Shown here piece by piece: positions 7,635 through 13,515 of a stretch of DNA of 20,077 nucleotides. Position 1 is the stretch's first letter, and each line of letters opens with the position of its first letter. Made by a program: the position numbers and the translations under genes. Origin of the DNA: a virus; IMG/VR virus record IMGVR_UViG_3300017782_003987, positions 1-20,077 of that record; one strand, given 5' to 3'. The notes below the pieces were generated by a model. It saw nothing but the letters and a program-made list of their open reading frames with translations. It ran no database searches and was not told where the DNA came from.

Positions 7635-8410
7635 AAATTCAAATAGCAGGATACGGGTTTGTTGGAAAGGCTCACGCGTTTGCTCTTGCAGGTAAAAACG
7701 ATAATGTAACTGTTTACGATCCTGCGTTAGGATATACAAATTGGGATGAAAATACTGACTGCGTTATTATTGCAGTCAGTACACCACAGCATGAAGATGA
7801 TGGATCTTGTGATATGCGTAATGTGTATGGAGTTCTTGAAACATGCCCTGATGTTCCAATTTTAATTAAATCAACTATTAGTCTAGAAGGATGGGTCTCA
7901 ATTGAAAATAATTTCCCTGATAAACAAATTACGTTTTCGCCAGAATACCTCAGAGCTAAGTATGCTGTTGAAGATTTTAAAAAGCAACAAGTAATACAGC
8001 TCGGCGGCGGTGACGTTGCGTTCTGGGTAGATATATTAGGAAAAAGATTAGGCTGCAAATTAGAAGTAGCAGATCCTAAAGAATTAATTTTAGCTAAATA
8101 CTTTATCAATTCATTCCTAGCGACCAAGGTTTCGTTCTTTAATCAGATTTATGATTTGTGCGAAGCCGCAGGAGTTGATTATGCATTAGTATCTCACTTT
8201 GTAACGCAAGACCGCAGAATAGGAAAAAGCCATACGACTATTACGCGTGAACGTGGATTTGGTGGACATTGCTTTCCAAAAGATACGAGCGCTATATGCA
8301 GGACAGGTGAACGTTATGGAGAAAATATGTCTATTATTGAAGCTGCAAGAAAATACAATGAAAACCTAAAAGTGGATACATCAAACGTGATTAGTATTGT
8401 TAGGTCATAA
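7631..8410 (+). CDS. UDP-glucose/GDP-mannose dehydrogenase family protein, short form
   Basis: A 259-residue member of the nucleotide-sugar dehydrogenases that oxidise a sugar C6 alcohol to a uronic acid using 2 NAD+. Visible: NAD motif GYGFVG (7-12), AVSTP (48-52) with DDGSCD (56-61), FSPEYLRA (102-109), the central ELILAKYFINSFLATKVSFFNQI (151-173) with Lys156 and Asn160, and GFGGHCFPKD (209-218) carrying the catalytic Cys214 plus Lys217 and Asp218. Usual members have about 390-450 residues; the C-terminal nucleotide-binding domain is missing here. The stop is a clean TAA followed at once by the cytidylyltransferase ATG, so this is not an obvious frameshift. Confidence 0.88.
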   Translation: MKIQIAGYGFVGKAHAFALAGKNDNVTVYDPALGYTNWDENTDCVIIAVSTPQHEDDGSCDMRNVYGVLETCPDVPILIKSTISLEGWVSIENNFPDKQITFSPEYLRAKYAVEDFKKQQVIQLGGGDVAFWVDILGKRLGCKLEVADPKELILAKYFINSFLATKVSFFNQIYDLCEAAGVDYALVSHFVTQDRRIGKSHTTITRERGFGGHCFPKDTSAICRTGERYGENMSIIEAARKYNENLKVDTSNVISIVRS

Positions 8411-8411
8411 A

Positions 8412-8819
8412 ATGAAGGTTGGGTTTACAGCATCAGCATTTGATTTACTACATGCAGGACATGTACAAATGTTAAGAGACGCAAAAGAACAGTGCGATTA
8501 TTTAATTTGTGGTTTACAAATCAATCCAACTTTAGATCGCCCTGATAAGAACGCTCCCGTGCAAACTGTGGTTGAGCGCTATACGCAATTAAAAGCTATA
8601 AGTTACGTTGATGAGATCATTCCGTATTTGACAGAAGGTGATCTTTGTGATATATTATCAATGTACCATATAGATATTCGTATCCTCGGAGTTGAGTATA
8701 AGGAAAAAGATTTTACAGGTAAAGACATTTGCCGTAAACGTGGTATAGATTTATATTTTAATAAACGGGATCACCGTTTTAGTACAAGTGATTTAAGAAA
8801 GAGAGTTTGTAATGACTGA
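8412..8819 (+). CDS. TagD-like nucleotidyltransferase (cytidylyltransferase family)
   Basis: A 135-residue protein of the HxGH nucleotidyltransferase superfamily, closest in layout to glycerol-3-phosphate cytidylyltransferase (TagD) and the RfaE C-terminal type. It has FDLLHAGHVQML (10-21) with the nucleotide-binding HAGH at 14-17, RYTQLKAISYVDEIIP (56-71), ILGVEYKEKDF (91-101) and the closing RFSTSDLRKRV (122-132), equivalent to the ISTT loop. It would activate a phosphorylated sugar or polyol with CTP or another NTP. ATG 8412 is chosen over TTG 8397 since it follows the dehydrogenase stop by one base. It pairs with the dehydrogenase as a sugar-activation unit. Confidence 0.85.
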   Translation: MKVGFTASAFDLLHAGHVQMLRDAKEQCDYLICGLQINPTLDRPDKNAPVQTVVERYTQLKAISYVDEIIPYLTEGDLCDILSMYHIDIRILGVEYKEKDFTGKDICRKRGIDLYFNKRDHRFSTSDLRKRVCND

Positions 8820-8991
8820 TGGACCATTTAAGAACGCGTTTGATGCTGATACTGACGGCGTAATCAGACGTGAAATTATTACATATCGTATGCGTAACGG
8901 CAGTATGATTAAAGAAGAAGCAAGCCGAGACTATTATACGTCAGGCGACTATCATGATAACCAAAACGTTAAACCGTTGGTGCAACGATGA
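8812..8991 (+). CDS. Small hypothetical protein (59 aa)
   Basis: A 59-residue frame, ATG 8812 to TGA 8989-8991, starts eight bases inside the end of the cytidylyltransferase gene and ends in an ATGA overlap with the next gene. The product is polar, with basic (DGVIRREIITYRMRNG, 15-30) and acidic/aromatic (SRDYYTSGDYHDN, 38-50) parts. I recall similar short proteins with IxxYRMRxGxMxKE in T4-like phages. Function unknown. Confidence 0.65.
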   Translation: MTDGPFKNAFDADTDGVIRREIITYRMRNGSMIKEEASRDYYTSGDYHDNQNVKPLVQR

Positions 8992-9170
8992 GTGACGAGC
9001 AATGGGAAATGGATTCAGAAATGCTGAACCAACTACATAACACTGCACGTATTATGGAACAACATGATAATAACGCTGGTCCTGAAGTTAGACGAATTGC
9101 AGACCGCTTTAGTGAACTAATTAAAAACGCTCATAATAGGAGACATTGGTGTAATGGAAACGAAAGATAG
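8988..9170 (+). CDS. Small helical protein (60 aa), unknown
   Basis: The ATG overlaps the previous stop (ATGA). The 60-residue product is polar and likely helical (SEMLNQLHNTARIMEQHD, 10-27; EVRRIADRFSELIKNAHNRR, 33-52). No motif recognised. Its end overlaps the next small gene by 17 bases. Confidence 0.6.
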   Translation: MSDEQWEMDSEMLNQLHNTARIMEQHDNNAGPEVRRIADRFSELIKNAHNRRHWCNGNER

Positions 9171-9270
9171 TAAACATCTAATTTTTGAACGCGTAGGTAA
9201 TATTGTTTACGCTCGCTATTTTGGCGACCCTCCCCTAAGTCGTTGGGTCTATAAGGAGTTGGAAGAATAA
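9154..9270 (+). CDS. Very small hypothetical protein (38 aa)
   Basis: ATG 9154 to TAA 9268-9270 encodes 38 residues with an LIFERVGNIVYARYFGDPP stretch (9-27), a beta-hairpin-like pattern seen in other tiny phage proteins. AGGAGA lies at 9138-9143, ten bases before ATG, a good ribosome site. Its stop overlaps the next ATG (TAATG). Confidence 0.6.
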   Translation: METKDSKHLIFERVGNIVYARYFGDPPLSRWVYKELEE

Positions 9271-9431
9271 TGTGGATATTATTTGTCATATCGTTTATTC
9301 CAGAATATAATGATTATAAAGTTGTAGAGTTTAACCGTTATAATACACGGCAGCAGTGTGATATTAACCAAGCAGTGTTACGGGCAACTTTTGAGGATAA
9401 TGAATTAACGGCGTGCGCATGGCAAAACTAA
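9270..9431 (+). CDS. Small protein with hydrophobic N-terminus and two cysteines (53 aa)
   Basis: The ATG uses the last base of the preceding stop; AAGGAG at 9253-9258 may serve as ribosome site. The 53-residue product begins MWILFVISFIP, a short hydrophobic segment that could be a signal or membrane anchor, and has Cys30 and Cys49 (QQC and TACAW), a pattern common in small exported phage proteins that form one disulfide. Function unknown. Confidence 0.55.
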   Translation: MWILFVISFIPEYNDYKVVEFNRYNTRQQCDINQAVLRATFEDNELTACAWQN

Positions 9432-10141
9432 GAAAATTTATATTTGACGTTGACGGAACTCTTACTCCTAGTCGTGCAAAAATAGACTTCCATTTTGAAA
9501 AATGGTTTTGGGGTTTTATCCAAACAAACAAAACATGGCTTGTTACTGGCAGTGATTATCCAAAAACATTAGAACAGCTCGGCAAAAACATTTGCGAAGA
9601 AGTTGTTACTGTTTATAATTGCAGCGGAAACGAAACAAGATTTAAAGGCAAGATTGCCAACGCATCAAGTTGGACATTGCCAGACACTGCTCGTCATTGG
9701 TTAGAAATGGAACTCATTCGTTCACCATTCCAACCACAAACTGGTAATCATATTGAAGAACGCCGCGGTTGTGTTAACTTTAGCATTGTAGGACGTAACG
9801 CAACACCAGAACAAAGAGAGCAATATGTTAAGTATGACAAAATAAATAATGAACGCCTACATATTTCTAGAACTTTCAATTATGTGTTTGGTTCTGAAAG
9901 TACTTGTCTTACCGCTCAAATTGGTGGCGAAACTGGTTTAGACATTTATCCTATTGGTAGAGATAAAGCTCAAATCGTTCAGGATTTCAGTATGGATGAT
10001 GAAATTTATTTCTTTGGAGATAAGATGGAAATTGGTGGAAATGATTGGCCTCTCGCCAACACTCTTAAAGACTATCCTAATGCTAAATGCTTTCAAGTTA
10101 AGGATTGGCAAGATACGTGGGAAATTTTGAAAGGACTTTAA
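9419..10141 (+). CDS. Phosphomannomutase of the eukaryotic PMM (HAD) type
   Basis: A 240-residue HAD-fold protein whose motifs match eukaryote-type phosphomannomutase, which interconverts mannose-6-phosphate and mannose-1-phosphate on the way to GDP-mannose. It has FDVDGTLTPSR (9-19) with nucleophile Asp10 and acid/base Asp12, VTGSDY (42-47), NFSIVGRNATPEQRE (120-134), IGGETGLDIYPIGRDKAQ (168-185) and FFGDKMEIGGNDWPLA (198-213), the last two typical of PMM. Usual PMM length is about 245 residues, so it is complete. ATG 9419 is preferred to GTG 9413. Neighbouring sugar dehydrogenase and transferase genes support a nucleotide-sugar role. A related HAD sugar phosphatase is the alternative. Confidence 0.87.
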   Translation: MAKLRKFIFDVDGTLTPSRAKIDFHFEKWFWGFIQTNKTWLVTGSDYPKTLEQLGKNICEEVVTVYNCSGNETRFKGKIANASSWTLPDTARHWLEMELIRSPFQPQTGNHIEERRGCVNFSIVGRNATPEQREQYVKYDKINNERLHISRTFNYVFGSESTCLTAQIGGETGLDIYPIGRDKAQIVQDFSMDDEIYFFGDKMEIGGNDWPLANTLKDYPNAKCFQVKDWQDTWEILKGL

Positions 10142-10142
10142 T

Positions 10143-10316
10143 ATGTGGTTTAAAAAGAAAAATGATGTGTACGAAATTGACTTTGATAAAGATGTAGCTC
10201 CGGTTAACTTACCTAAACCTGATATGACGATGGAACAGATGGTGGCGGAAGTACTCAAAAAAATAGACAGTATTGAAAAAAAGATTGACAAAATTCTCGC
10301 TAAATCTCCTAAATAA
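10143..10316 (+). CDS. Small charged protein (57 aa)
   Basis: ATG 10143 follows the PMM stop by one base. The 57-residue product has a basic N-terminus (MWFKKKNDVYEIDF) and a lysine-rich helix at the end (MVAEVLKKIDSIEKKIDKIL, 34-53) with hydrophobic residues every three to four positions, likely a short coiled coil. No family recognised. It probably uses the PMM message. Confidence 0.65.
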   Translation: MWFKKKNDVYEIDFDKDVAPVNLPKPDMTMEQMVAEVLKKIDSIEKKIDKILAKSPK

Positions 10317-10336
10317 CAAATAAAGGAGGTGGCCAC

Positions 10337-10582
10337 ATGTTTACAATAGAAATGGACATGGAAGAAACGTTAATCACTCTACTTGATCCTGAAGGAAAAG
10401 AAGAAGACGTTCAATTTATTTTATACGAAGACATTACATATATTCGACAATGGTGTGAAGAGACGCAAAGGTTTTCCGTGATAGCATTAACGGCAACTCA
10501 GTTTAACCAGCTTATGCATTCTTTTGACTTACCTGAAGGCACATACATGTTACAAAAGAAAGGATGGAACTCAGAATGGTAA
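10337..10582 (+). CDS. Conserved hypothetical T4-like phage protein (81 aa)
   Basis: An 81-residue acidic protein. GGAGGT at 10324-10329, seven bases before ATG, is one of the strongest ribosome sites in the window and implies high expression. The layout MFTIEMDMEETLITLLDPEGKE (1-22), then ILYEDITYIRQW (28-39) and an LTATQFNQLMHSFDLPEGTY stretch (51-70), looks like a small protein I recall from cyanophage and other marine T4-like genomes; function unknown. It overlaps the glutaredoxin start by seven bases. Confidence 0.78.
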   Translation: MFTIEMDMEETLITLLDPEGKEEDVQFILYEDITYIRQWCEETQRFSVIALTATQFNQLMHSFDLPEGTYMLQKKGWNSEW

Positions 10583-10824
10583 TAATATACGGTAAAAGCG
10601 CTTGCGGCTTCTGTTTACGTGCTAAGAAGCTCGCCGAACGGCATGGCCTAGAATATGAATATAAGAGTGTTGACTTCGACCAATACAGAACAGAAATGTA
10701 TGATTTAAAACCTGATGCTGAAACAGTTCCACAAATTTGGTGGAATGATAAGTATCTTGGTGGATACAACGAGTTTGCGATGGAAATTGAAAACACTCGT
10801 AATTTTGGTCAAGACGCATTTTAA
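10576..10824 (+). CDS. Glutaredoxin
   Basis: An 82-residue thioredoxin-fold protein close in size to T4 NrdC (87 residues). It has the active-site pair CGFC (Cys10, Cys13), the TVPQIW cis-proline segment (50-55) and LGGYNEF (61-67) for glutathione contact. It would reduce the C-terminal cysteine pair of the phage ribonucleotide reductase. ATG 10576 is chosen because MVIIYGK is the usual N-terminus; an in-frame ATG at 10564 would add four residues but has no spaced ribosome site. Its TAA forms the first bases of the next early promoter's conserved block. Confidence 0.92.
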   Translation: MVIIYGKSACGFCLRAKKLAERHGLEYEYKSVDFDQYRTEMYDLKPDAETVPQIWWNDKYLGGYNEFAMEIENTRNFGQDAF

Positions 10825-10827
10825 CTA

Positions 10828-10856
10828 TTGACATTTTCTTTCAACTATGGTAGATT
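10828..10856 (+). promoter_or_regulatory. Sigma70-like early promoter P2
   Basis: TTGACA (10828-10833) and TAGATT (10851-10856) are 17 bases apart. The -35 box sits inside the 15-base block TAACTATTGACATTT (10822-10836), which is repeated exactly before two other genes. It serves the gene at 10885. Confidence 0.82.
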
Positions 10857-10884
10857 GATTCTATCAAATGAAAAGGAATACATT

Positions 10885-11127
10885 ATGACATACACAGTTG
10901 AACTTGATATCTCCCACGAAGCAACACATGAAGAAGTTGTTCAATTTGCAACTGATCATGGTTGCCGCGTAATGATGAGGATTGAAGAAGGTCCTGCAGG
11001 AGGAAATCCTCTTTACACATTTGCATCTGAAACTTTTGATATGCTCCAAGAATTGACCGAACAAGTACTTGGCTCAGGCCGCGGGCTTGATGAGGAACAA
11101 ATTAAAACTATGATCGTGGAGGTATAA
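10885..11127 (+). CDS. Small acidic protein (80 aa), unknown
   Basis: An 80-residue protein read from early promoter P2. AAAAGGA (10871-10877) lies seven bases before ATG 10885; an upstream in-frame TTG at 10828 is rejected because it would put the promoter inside the gene. The predicted order is strand-helix-strand-strand-helix (YTVELDI, EEVVQFATDHG, RVMMRIEE, PLYTFAS, ETFDMLQELTEQVL), compatible with a small ferredoxin-like alpha/beta fold. No family recognised. Confidence 0.75.
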   Translation: MTYTVELDISHEATHEEVVQFATDHGCRVMMRIEEGPAGGNPLYTFASETFDMLQELTEQVLGSGRGLDEEQIKTMIVEV

Positions 11128-11129
11128 GA

Positions 11130-11474
11130 TTGTCTATGCATATGATACGTGGTGTTCAAGTCCACGGAAATACTAAAAAACGTAAAAACAAAAGCAAACG
11201 GTTGCTAGCCGCAGAGGCTGAACACGAGGCTTTTTTAACACGCGTAGGGTACACTGGAAAGAAAGCTGATTACCGTTATGAGCTACCCAATTATAATACT
11301 GGACCTCGCGTAACCTCTGATAAGGTTGCTGGCAACGGTTCTAAAAAAGAAACTGTAAAATATACTGGCAACGAAATCGCAGGTATTGTAACAACTCACA
11401 AATCTAATCTGATGCCAGTACGTAAAGATAACAAGCAGTCAATTATAGATGCTGCTCAAATGAGGAGAAGTTAA
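11130..11474 (+). CDS. Conserved hypothetical basic phage protein, TTG start
   Basis: A 114-residue basic protein common, as far as I recall, in marine T4-like phages. It has GVQVHGNTKKRKNKSKR (8-24), a helical LLAAEAEHEAFLTRVGY (25-41) and a central YRYELPNYNTGPRVTSD (48-64). GGAGGT at 11118-11123 is six bases before TTG 11130 but twelve before the in-frame ATG 11136, so TTG is the likelier start; using ATG would remove two residues. The basic N-terminus hints at nucleic-acid contact. Function unknown. Confidence 0.75.
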   Translation: MSMHMIRGVQVHGNTKKRKNKSKRLLAAEAEHEAFLTRVGYTGKKADYRYELPNYNTGPRVTSDKVAGNGSKKETVKYTGNEIAGIVTTHKSNLMPVRKDNKQSIIDAAQMRRS

Positions 11475-11630
11475 TTGTGGGCAATAATTCAGAAACTTAT
11501 TTGGGGTCATATTTGCAGTTACAAAATTCTCTGCACTGATATCATCAAAGGACCTAATAAAAAATTGCTACGTAAGTATACTTTGCAATGCAAAGAGTGC
11601 GGTAACATTAAAACAAAGGTCGCAAAGTAA
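11475..11630 (+). CDS. Zinc-ribbon-like small protein (51 aa), TTG start
   Basis: TTG 11475 follows directly on the previous stop, with GAGGAG (11462-11467) seven bases upstream. The 51-residue product is basic and carries HIC (His12, Cys14) and CKEC (Cys39, Cys42), a possible four-ligand zinc site of zinc-ribbon type, plus Cys20. The IWGHxC and QCxxCGxIK layout is familiar from small phage proteins. No ATG exists in this frame. It ends seven bases before or beside the late promoter of the GIY-YIG gene. Confidence 0.6.
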   Translation: MWAIIQKLIWGHICSYKILCTDIIKGPNKKLLRKYTLQCKECGNIKTKVAK

Positions 11631-11632
11631 CA

Positions 11633-11640
11633 TATAAATA
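11633..11640 (+). promoter_or_regulatory. Late promoter box TATAAATA before the GIY-YIG nuclease
   Basis: An exact T4-type late box lies 24 bases before ATG 11665. Transcription would begin near 11646, inside or just after the 5' arm of a hairpin that covers the ribosome site. Confidence 0.68.
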
Positions 11641-11662
11641 ATCCTATTACTATGGGGTTATT
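11637..11662 (+). promoter_or_regulatory. Hairpin sequestering the ribosome site of the GIY-YIG nuclease gene
   Basis: AATAATCCTA (11637-11646) pairs with TGGGGTTATT (11653-11662) over ten positions, including two T-G (U-G) wobbles, around the six-base loop TTACTA. The 3' arm holds GGGG (11654-11657), the only ribosome-site candidate seven bases before ATG 11665. The 5' arm overlaps the late promoter box. Read-through transcripts could fold and hide the site; transcripts from the late promoter would lack most of the 5' arm. Confidence 0.6.
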
Positions 11663-11664
11663 CT

Positions 11665-12099
11665 ATGTGGCATTACAAAGGTGAGGAGTTTACCTCAGAG
11701 ATGATTGGTGATTATATTGGCTTTGTTTATATAATCACAGATAACTCTAACGATAAAAAATATATCGGTAAAAAGATTTTCAAATCAAAAAGAAGACTTA
11801 AACCTTTGAAGGGCAAGACCCGCCGAAGAACTAAGATAGTAGAGTCTGATTGGCAAAAGTACTATGGCTCGTCAGAAGAAGTCAAACTTATGGTAGAAGA
11901 AAAAGGCCCTGATAACTTTTACCGAGAAATTATACACCTTTGCGATAAGAAAGGTGAAATGGGCTATCTCGAACTTTACGAACAAATTACTCGTCACGCA
12001 TTGCTAGACGATTCATACTACAACGGCATATGCCAAGCTAAAATCCATAGAAGCCATGTTAAGGGATTAAAATGGCTCATGGACGATAGTAATGGTTGA
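11665..12099 (+). CDS. GIY-YIG family nuclease
   Basis: A 144-residue protein with one GIY-YIG-type domain: GFVYIIT (19-25) as the GIY half and KKYIGKK (31-37) as the YIG half, basic KSKRR and KTRRRTK (40-57), DWQKYYGSS (62-70), the candidate metal-binding glutamate in YLELYEQI (101-108) and YYNG (118-121). The family cuts DNA. No separate DNA-binding domain is obvious, so a homing endonuclease of the Seg type or a host or self DNA nuclease are both possible. Promoter and hairpin upstream suggest late-only translation. No intron is visible. Confidence 0.82.
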   Translation: MWHYKGEEFTSEMIGDYIGFVYIITDNSNDKKYIGKKIFKSKRRLKPLKGKTRRRTKIVESDWQKYYGSSEEVKLMVEEKGPDNFYREIIHLCDKKGEMGYLELYEQITRHALLDDSYYNGICQAKIHRSHVKGLKWLMDDSNG

Positions 12100-12124
12100 C
12101 ATTTCTATTAAAATAGATTATATT
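12096..12124 (+). promoter_or_regulatory. Sigma70-like early promoter P3
   Basis: TTGACA (12096-12101) and TATATT (12119-12124) are 17 bases apart. The -35 box overlaps the stop of the GIY-YIG gene (TGA at 12097-12099). It drives the gene at 12153 and probably the dNMP kinase behind it. Confidence 0.82.
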
Positions 12125-12152
12125 AATCTAGAATCAGTTAATGGAGAATGTT

Positions 12153-12383
12153 ATGATTATCAAAAGAAAAAGCGCCTTTTCAGGAATCGTTCGCTCAAAG
12201 GATATCCCTGTTGATCCTAAAGACTTCGCTCAGTTTGAAGCTGGGTATGGAAGTATGGAAGACTTACTCCCTTATTTGTCAGACGAAGATCGTGAATTCA
12301 TTCTTTCAGGTATGACTCCTCAAGAATGGAAAAACGCGTTCTCTGAAGAAATTATGAATATCGTTGAGGACCAATTTGCATGA
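12153..12383 (+). CDS. Small acidic conserved phage protein (76 aa)
   Basis: GGAG (12143-12146) lies six bases before ATG 12153, preferred over the in-frame ATG 12141, which would include this site. The 76-residue product starts basic (MIIKRKSAFSG) and then turns acidic, with VDPKDFAQFEAGYGSMEDLLPYLSDEDREFILSGMTPQEW (20-59). This IKRKS-FSG, DLLPxLSxxxREFIxxGxTxxEW layout is common in small proteins of phages and plasmids, with no function known to me. It overlaps the kinase start by four bases. Confidence 0.8.
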   Translation: MIIKRKSAFSGIVRSKDIPVDPKDFAQFEAGYGSMEDLLPYLSDEDREFILSGMTPQEWKNAFSEEIMNIVEDQFA

Positions 12384-13054
12384 TCATGTTATTTAATGGT
12401 CCTCCTCGGTCAGGCAAAGATGTTGCAGCTGATTATTTCAAAAAGCAAAAAGGTTGGAAACACCTTTCATTTAAATACCAACTCTATAAAGAAACTGCAA
12501 AATACTTTGGCATTAATTATGATTGGTTTATGGAACGCTATGATGATCGCTCTGTAAAAGAGGTTCCTCATATGGATCTAGGCCATATGTCTTGCCGTGA
12601 GGCAATGATTTATGTTTCAGAAAAAGTAATTAAACCTAAACGTGGTTTGGATTACTTTGGCTTGCAAGTTGCAAACGAAATAGATGTTACTAAGGATTAT
12701 GCAATTTCTGATGGTGGTTTTATTGATGAACTCATTCCTGTTATAAATAGAGTTGGATCCAACAATTTCGTATTAGTGCAGCTTACACGTGAAGGCTGCG
12801 ATTATTCAACGGACTCTAGGCGTTATTTTGACGGTAACGTTATTCAAGAGTTCACTAACGAAAAACAGACCGCAATCAATAAAAAATATGTATTGCCTTA
12901 TAAGTTTGAAGTTGACACTTACAGAATCCATAACAATGGAAATCTTGAAGACCTTCATAATGTTTTAGAAGCAATATATAAAAAGGAAGGACAACGTGGA
13001 CAAATCAGCAAACAGAACAGAGACTCAGCGTTATCTGAAGAGTGTTTTCAATGA
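12380..13054 (+). CDS. Deoxynucleoside monophosphate kinase (T4 gp1-like)
   Basis: A 224-residue kinase, near the size of T4 gp1 (241), which phosphorylates dNMPs (in T4, dTMP, dGMP and hydroxymethyl-dCMP) to feed replication. The P-loop is GPPRSGKD (7-14), followed by LSFKYQLYKETAKYFG (29-44), an acidic YDDRSVKEVP (54-63), the DYFGLQVANE lid-side segment (90-99) and ISDGGFIDEL (108-117) as the likely acidic strand end. It starts in an ATGA overlap; ATG 12386 is an alternative. The match is by motif and size, so dNMP specificity is inferred. Confidence 0.85.
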   Translation: MIMLFNGPPRSGKDVAADYFKKQKGWKHLSFKYQLYKETAKYFGINYDWFMERYDDRSVKEVPHMDLGHMSCREAMIYVSEKVIKPKRGLDYFGLQVANEIDVTKDYAISDGGFIDELIPVINRVGSNNFVLVQLTREGCDYSTDSRRYFDGNVIQEFTNEKQTAINKKYVLPYKFEVDTYRIHNNGNLEDLHNVLEAIYKKEGQRGQISKQNRDSALSEECFQ

Positions 13055-13235
13055 AAATCCTTATGATATTGAAACCTTTTTTGAAGGCCTTGAAATCATG
13101 GCAGATAATGGAAAAGAACTATTCTTTGTAGACAGGGTTTTATCAAGAATAAGAAAAGACCCTACTATTGATTTAGCTACGGCCACCTTTGAAGTATTAA
13201 GAGATTACGAAACGGTAAAGTTGGTATTTAAATAA
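12996..13235 (+). CDS. Small protein (79 aa), GTG start, unknown
   Basis: This frame opens with GTG 12996 inside the kinase gene, 59 bases before the kinase stop. GGAAGG (12985-12990) lies five bases upstream, and no ATG occurs before residue 35. The product is helical with an acidic middle (YDIETFFEGLEIMADNG, 23-39) and RVLSRIRKDPTIDLATATFEVLRDYE (47-72). No family recognised. The overlap makes the start uncertain, but the downstream part lies outside any other gene. Confidence 0.65.
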   Translation: MDKSANRTETQRYLKSVFNENPYDIETFFEGLEIMADNGKELFFVDRVLSRIRKDPTIDLATATFEVLRDYETVKLVFK

Positions 13236-13257
13236 CATATATAAAGTGAGATAGATT

Positions 13258-13515
13258 ATGACAAATGATGAAATGAAAGATAGCCTGCACCAAGGCATGT
13301 GTAAAGTTGTTTTTACAAAAAAGAATGGTGACGAACGCATTATGCATTGTACCCTTCAAGAATCAATGTTACCAGAGCAAATGGACATTGAAGAAGAAAT
13401 TCAAAAAAAGAAACCAAACCCTGATGTCCTAGCAGTATGGGATGTTGAAGCCAAAGGTTGGCGTTCATTCCGTTGGGACTCAATTAAAGATTTTAGTACG
13501 GAGTTTAATCTATGA
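13258..13515 (+). CDS. SH3-like small phage protein (WYL_2/DUF2693-like)
   Basis: An 85-residue protein with the pattern CKVVFTKKNGDERIMHCTL (15-33), followed by VLAVWDVEAKGWRSFRWDSIKDF (57-79). The first part, a beta hairpin with KNGxxRxMxCTL, and the WRSFRWDSI end match the small SH3-like phage family annotated as WYL_2/DUF2693, to my memory. Such proteins are thought to bind nucleic acid or protein. It overlaps the glycosyltransferase start by ATGA. Confidence 0.75.
   Translation: MTNDEMKDSLHQGMCKVVFTKKNGDERIMHCTLQESMLPEQMDIEEEIQKKKPNPDVLAVWDVEAKGWRSFRWDSIKDFSTEFNL

Noticed and set aside
7714-8127. A 137-codon open frame on the minus strand
   Set aside because: It lies wholly inside the UDP-sugar dehydrogenase gene, whose motifs are clear; every other gene is on the + strand and no ribosome site or family feature supports it.
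9938-10336. A 132-codon open frame on the minus strand
   Set aside because: It covers the conserved end of the phosphomannomutase and the small 57-residue gene; its composition is that of antisense of lysine-rich coding DNA.
10828-10884. An in-frame TTG start at 10828 that would lengthen the gene at 10885 by 19 residues
   Set aside because: It would place promoter P2 and the ribosome site inside the coding region.
11637-11662. The hairpin before the GIY-YIG gene as a transcription terminator
   Set aside because: The stem has only two G-C pairs plus wobbles and no T-run follows; the position over the ribosome site fits translation control better.
11665-12099. An intron or intein associated with the GIY-YIG nuclease
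   Set aside because: Flanking genes are intact small proteins and not split conserved genes, and the NrdA fragment, RNase H and kinase frames are uninterrupted.
12742-12749. TATAAATA inside the dNMP kinase gene
   Set aside because: No gene start lies within a plausible distance downstream, so chance is the better explanation; the same holds for NATAAATA matches at 1251, 6711, 9841 and 15771.
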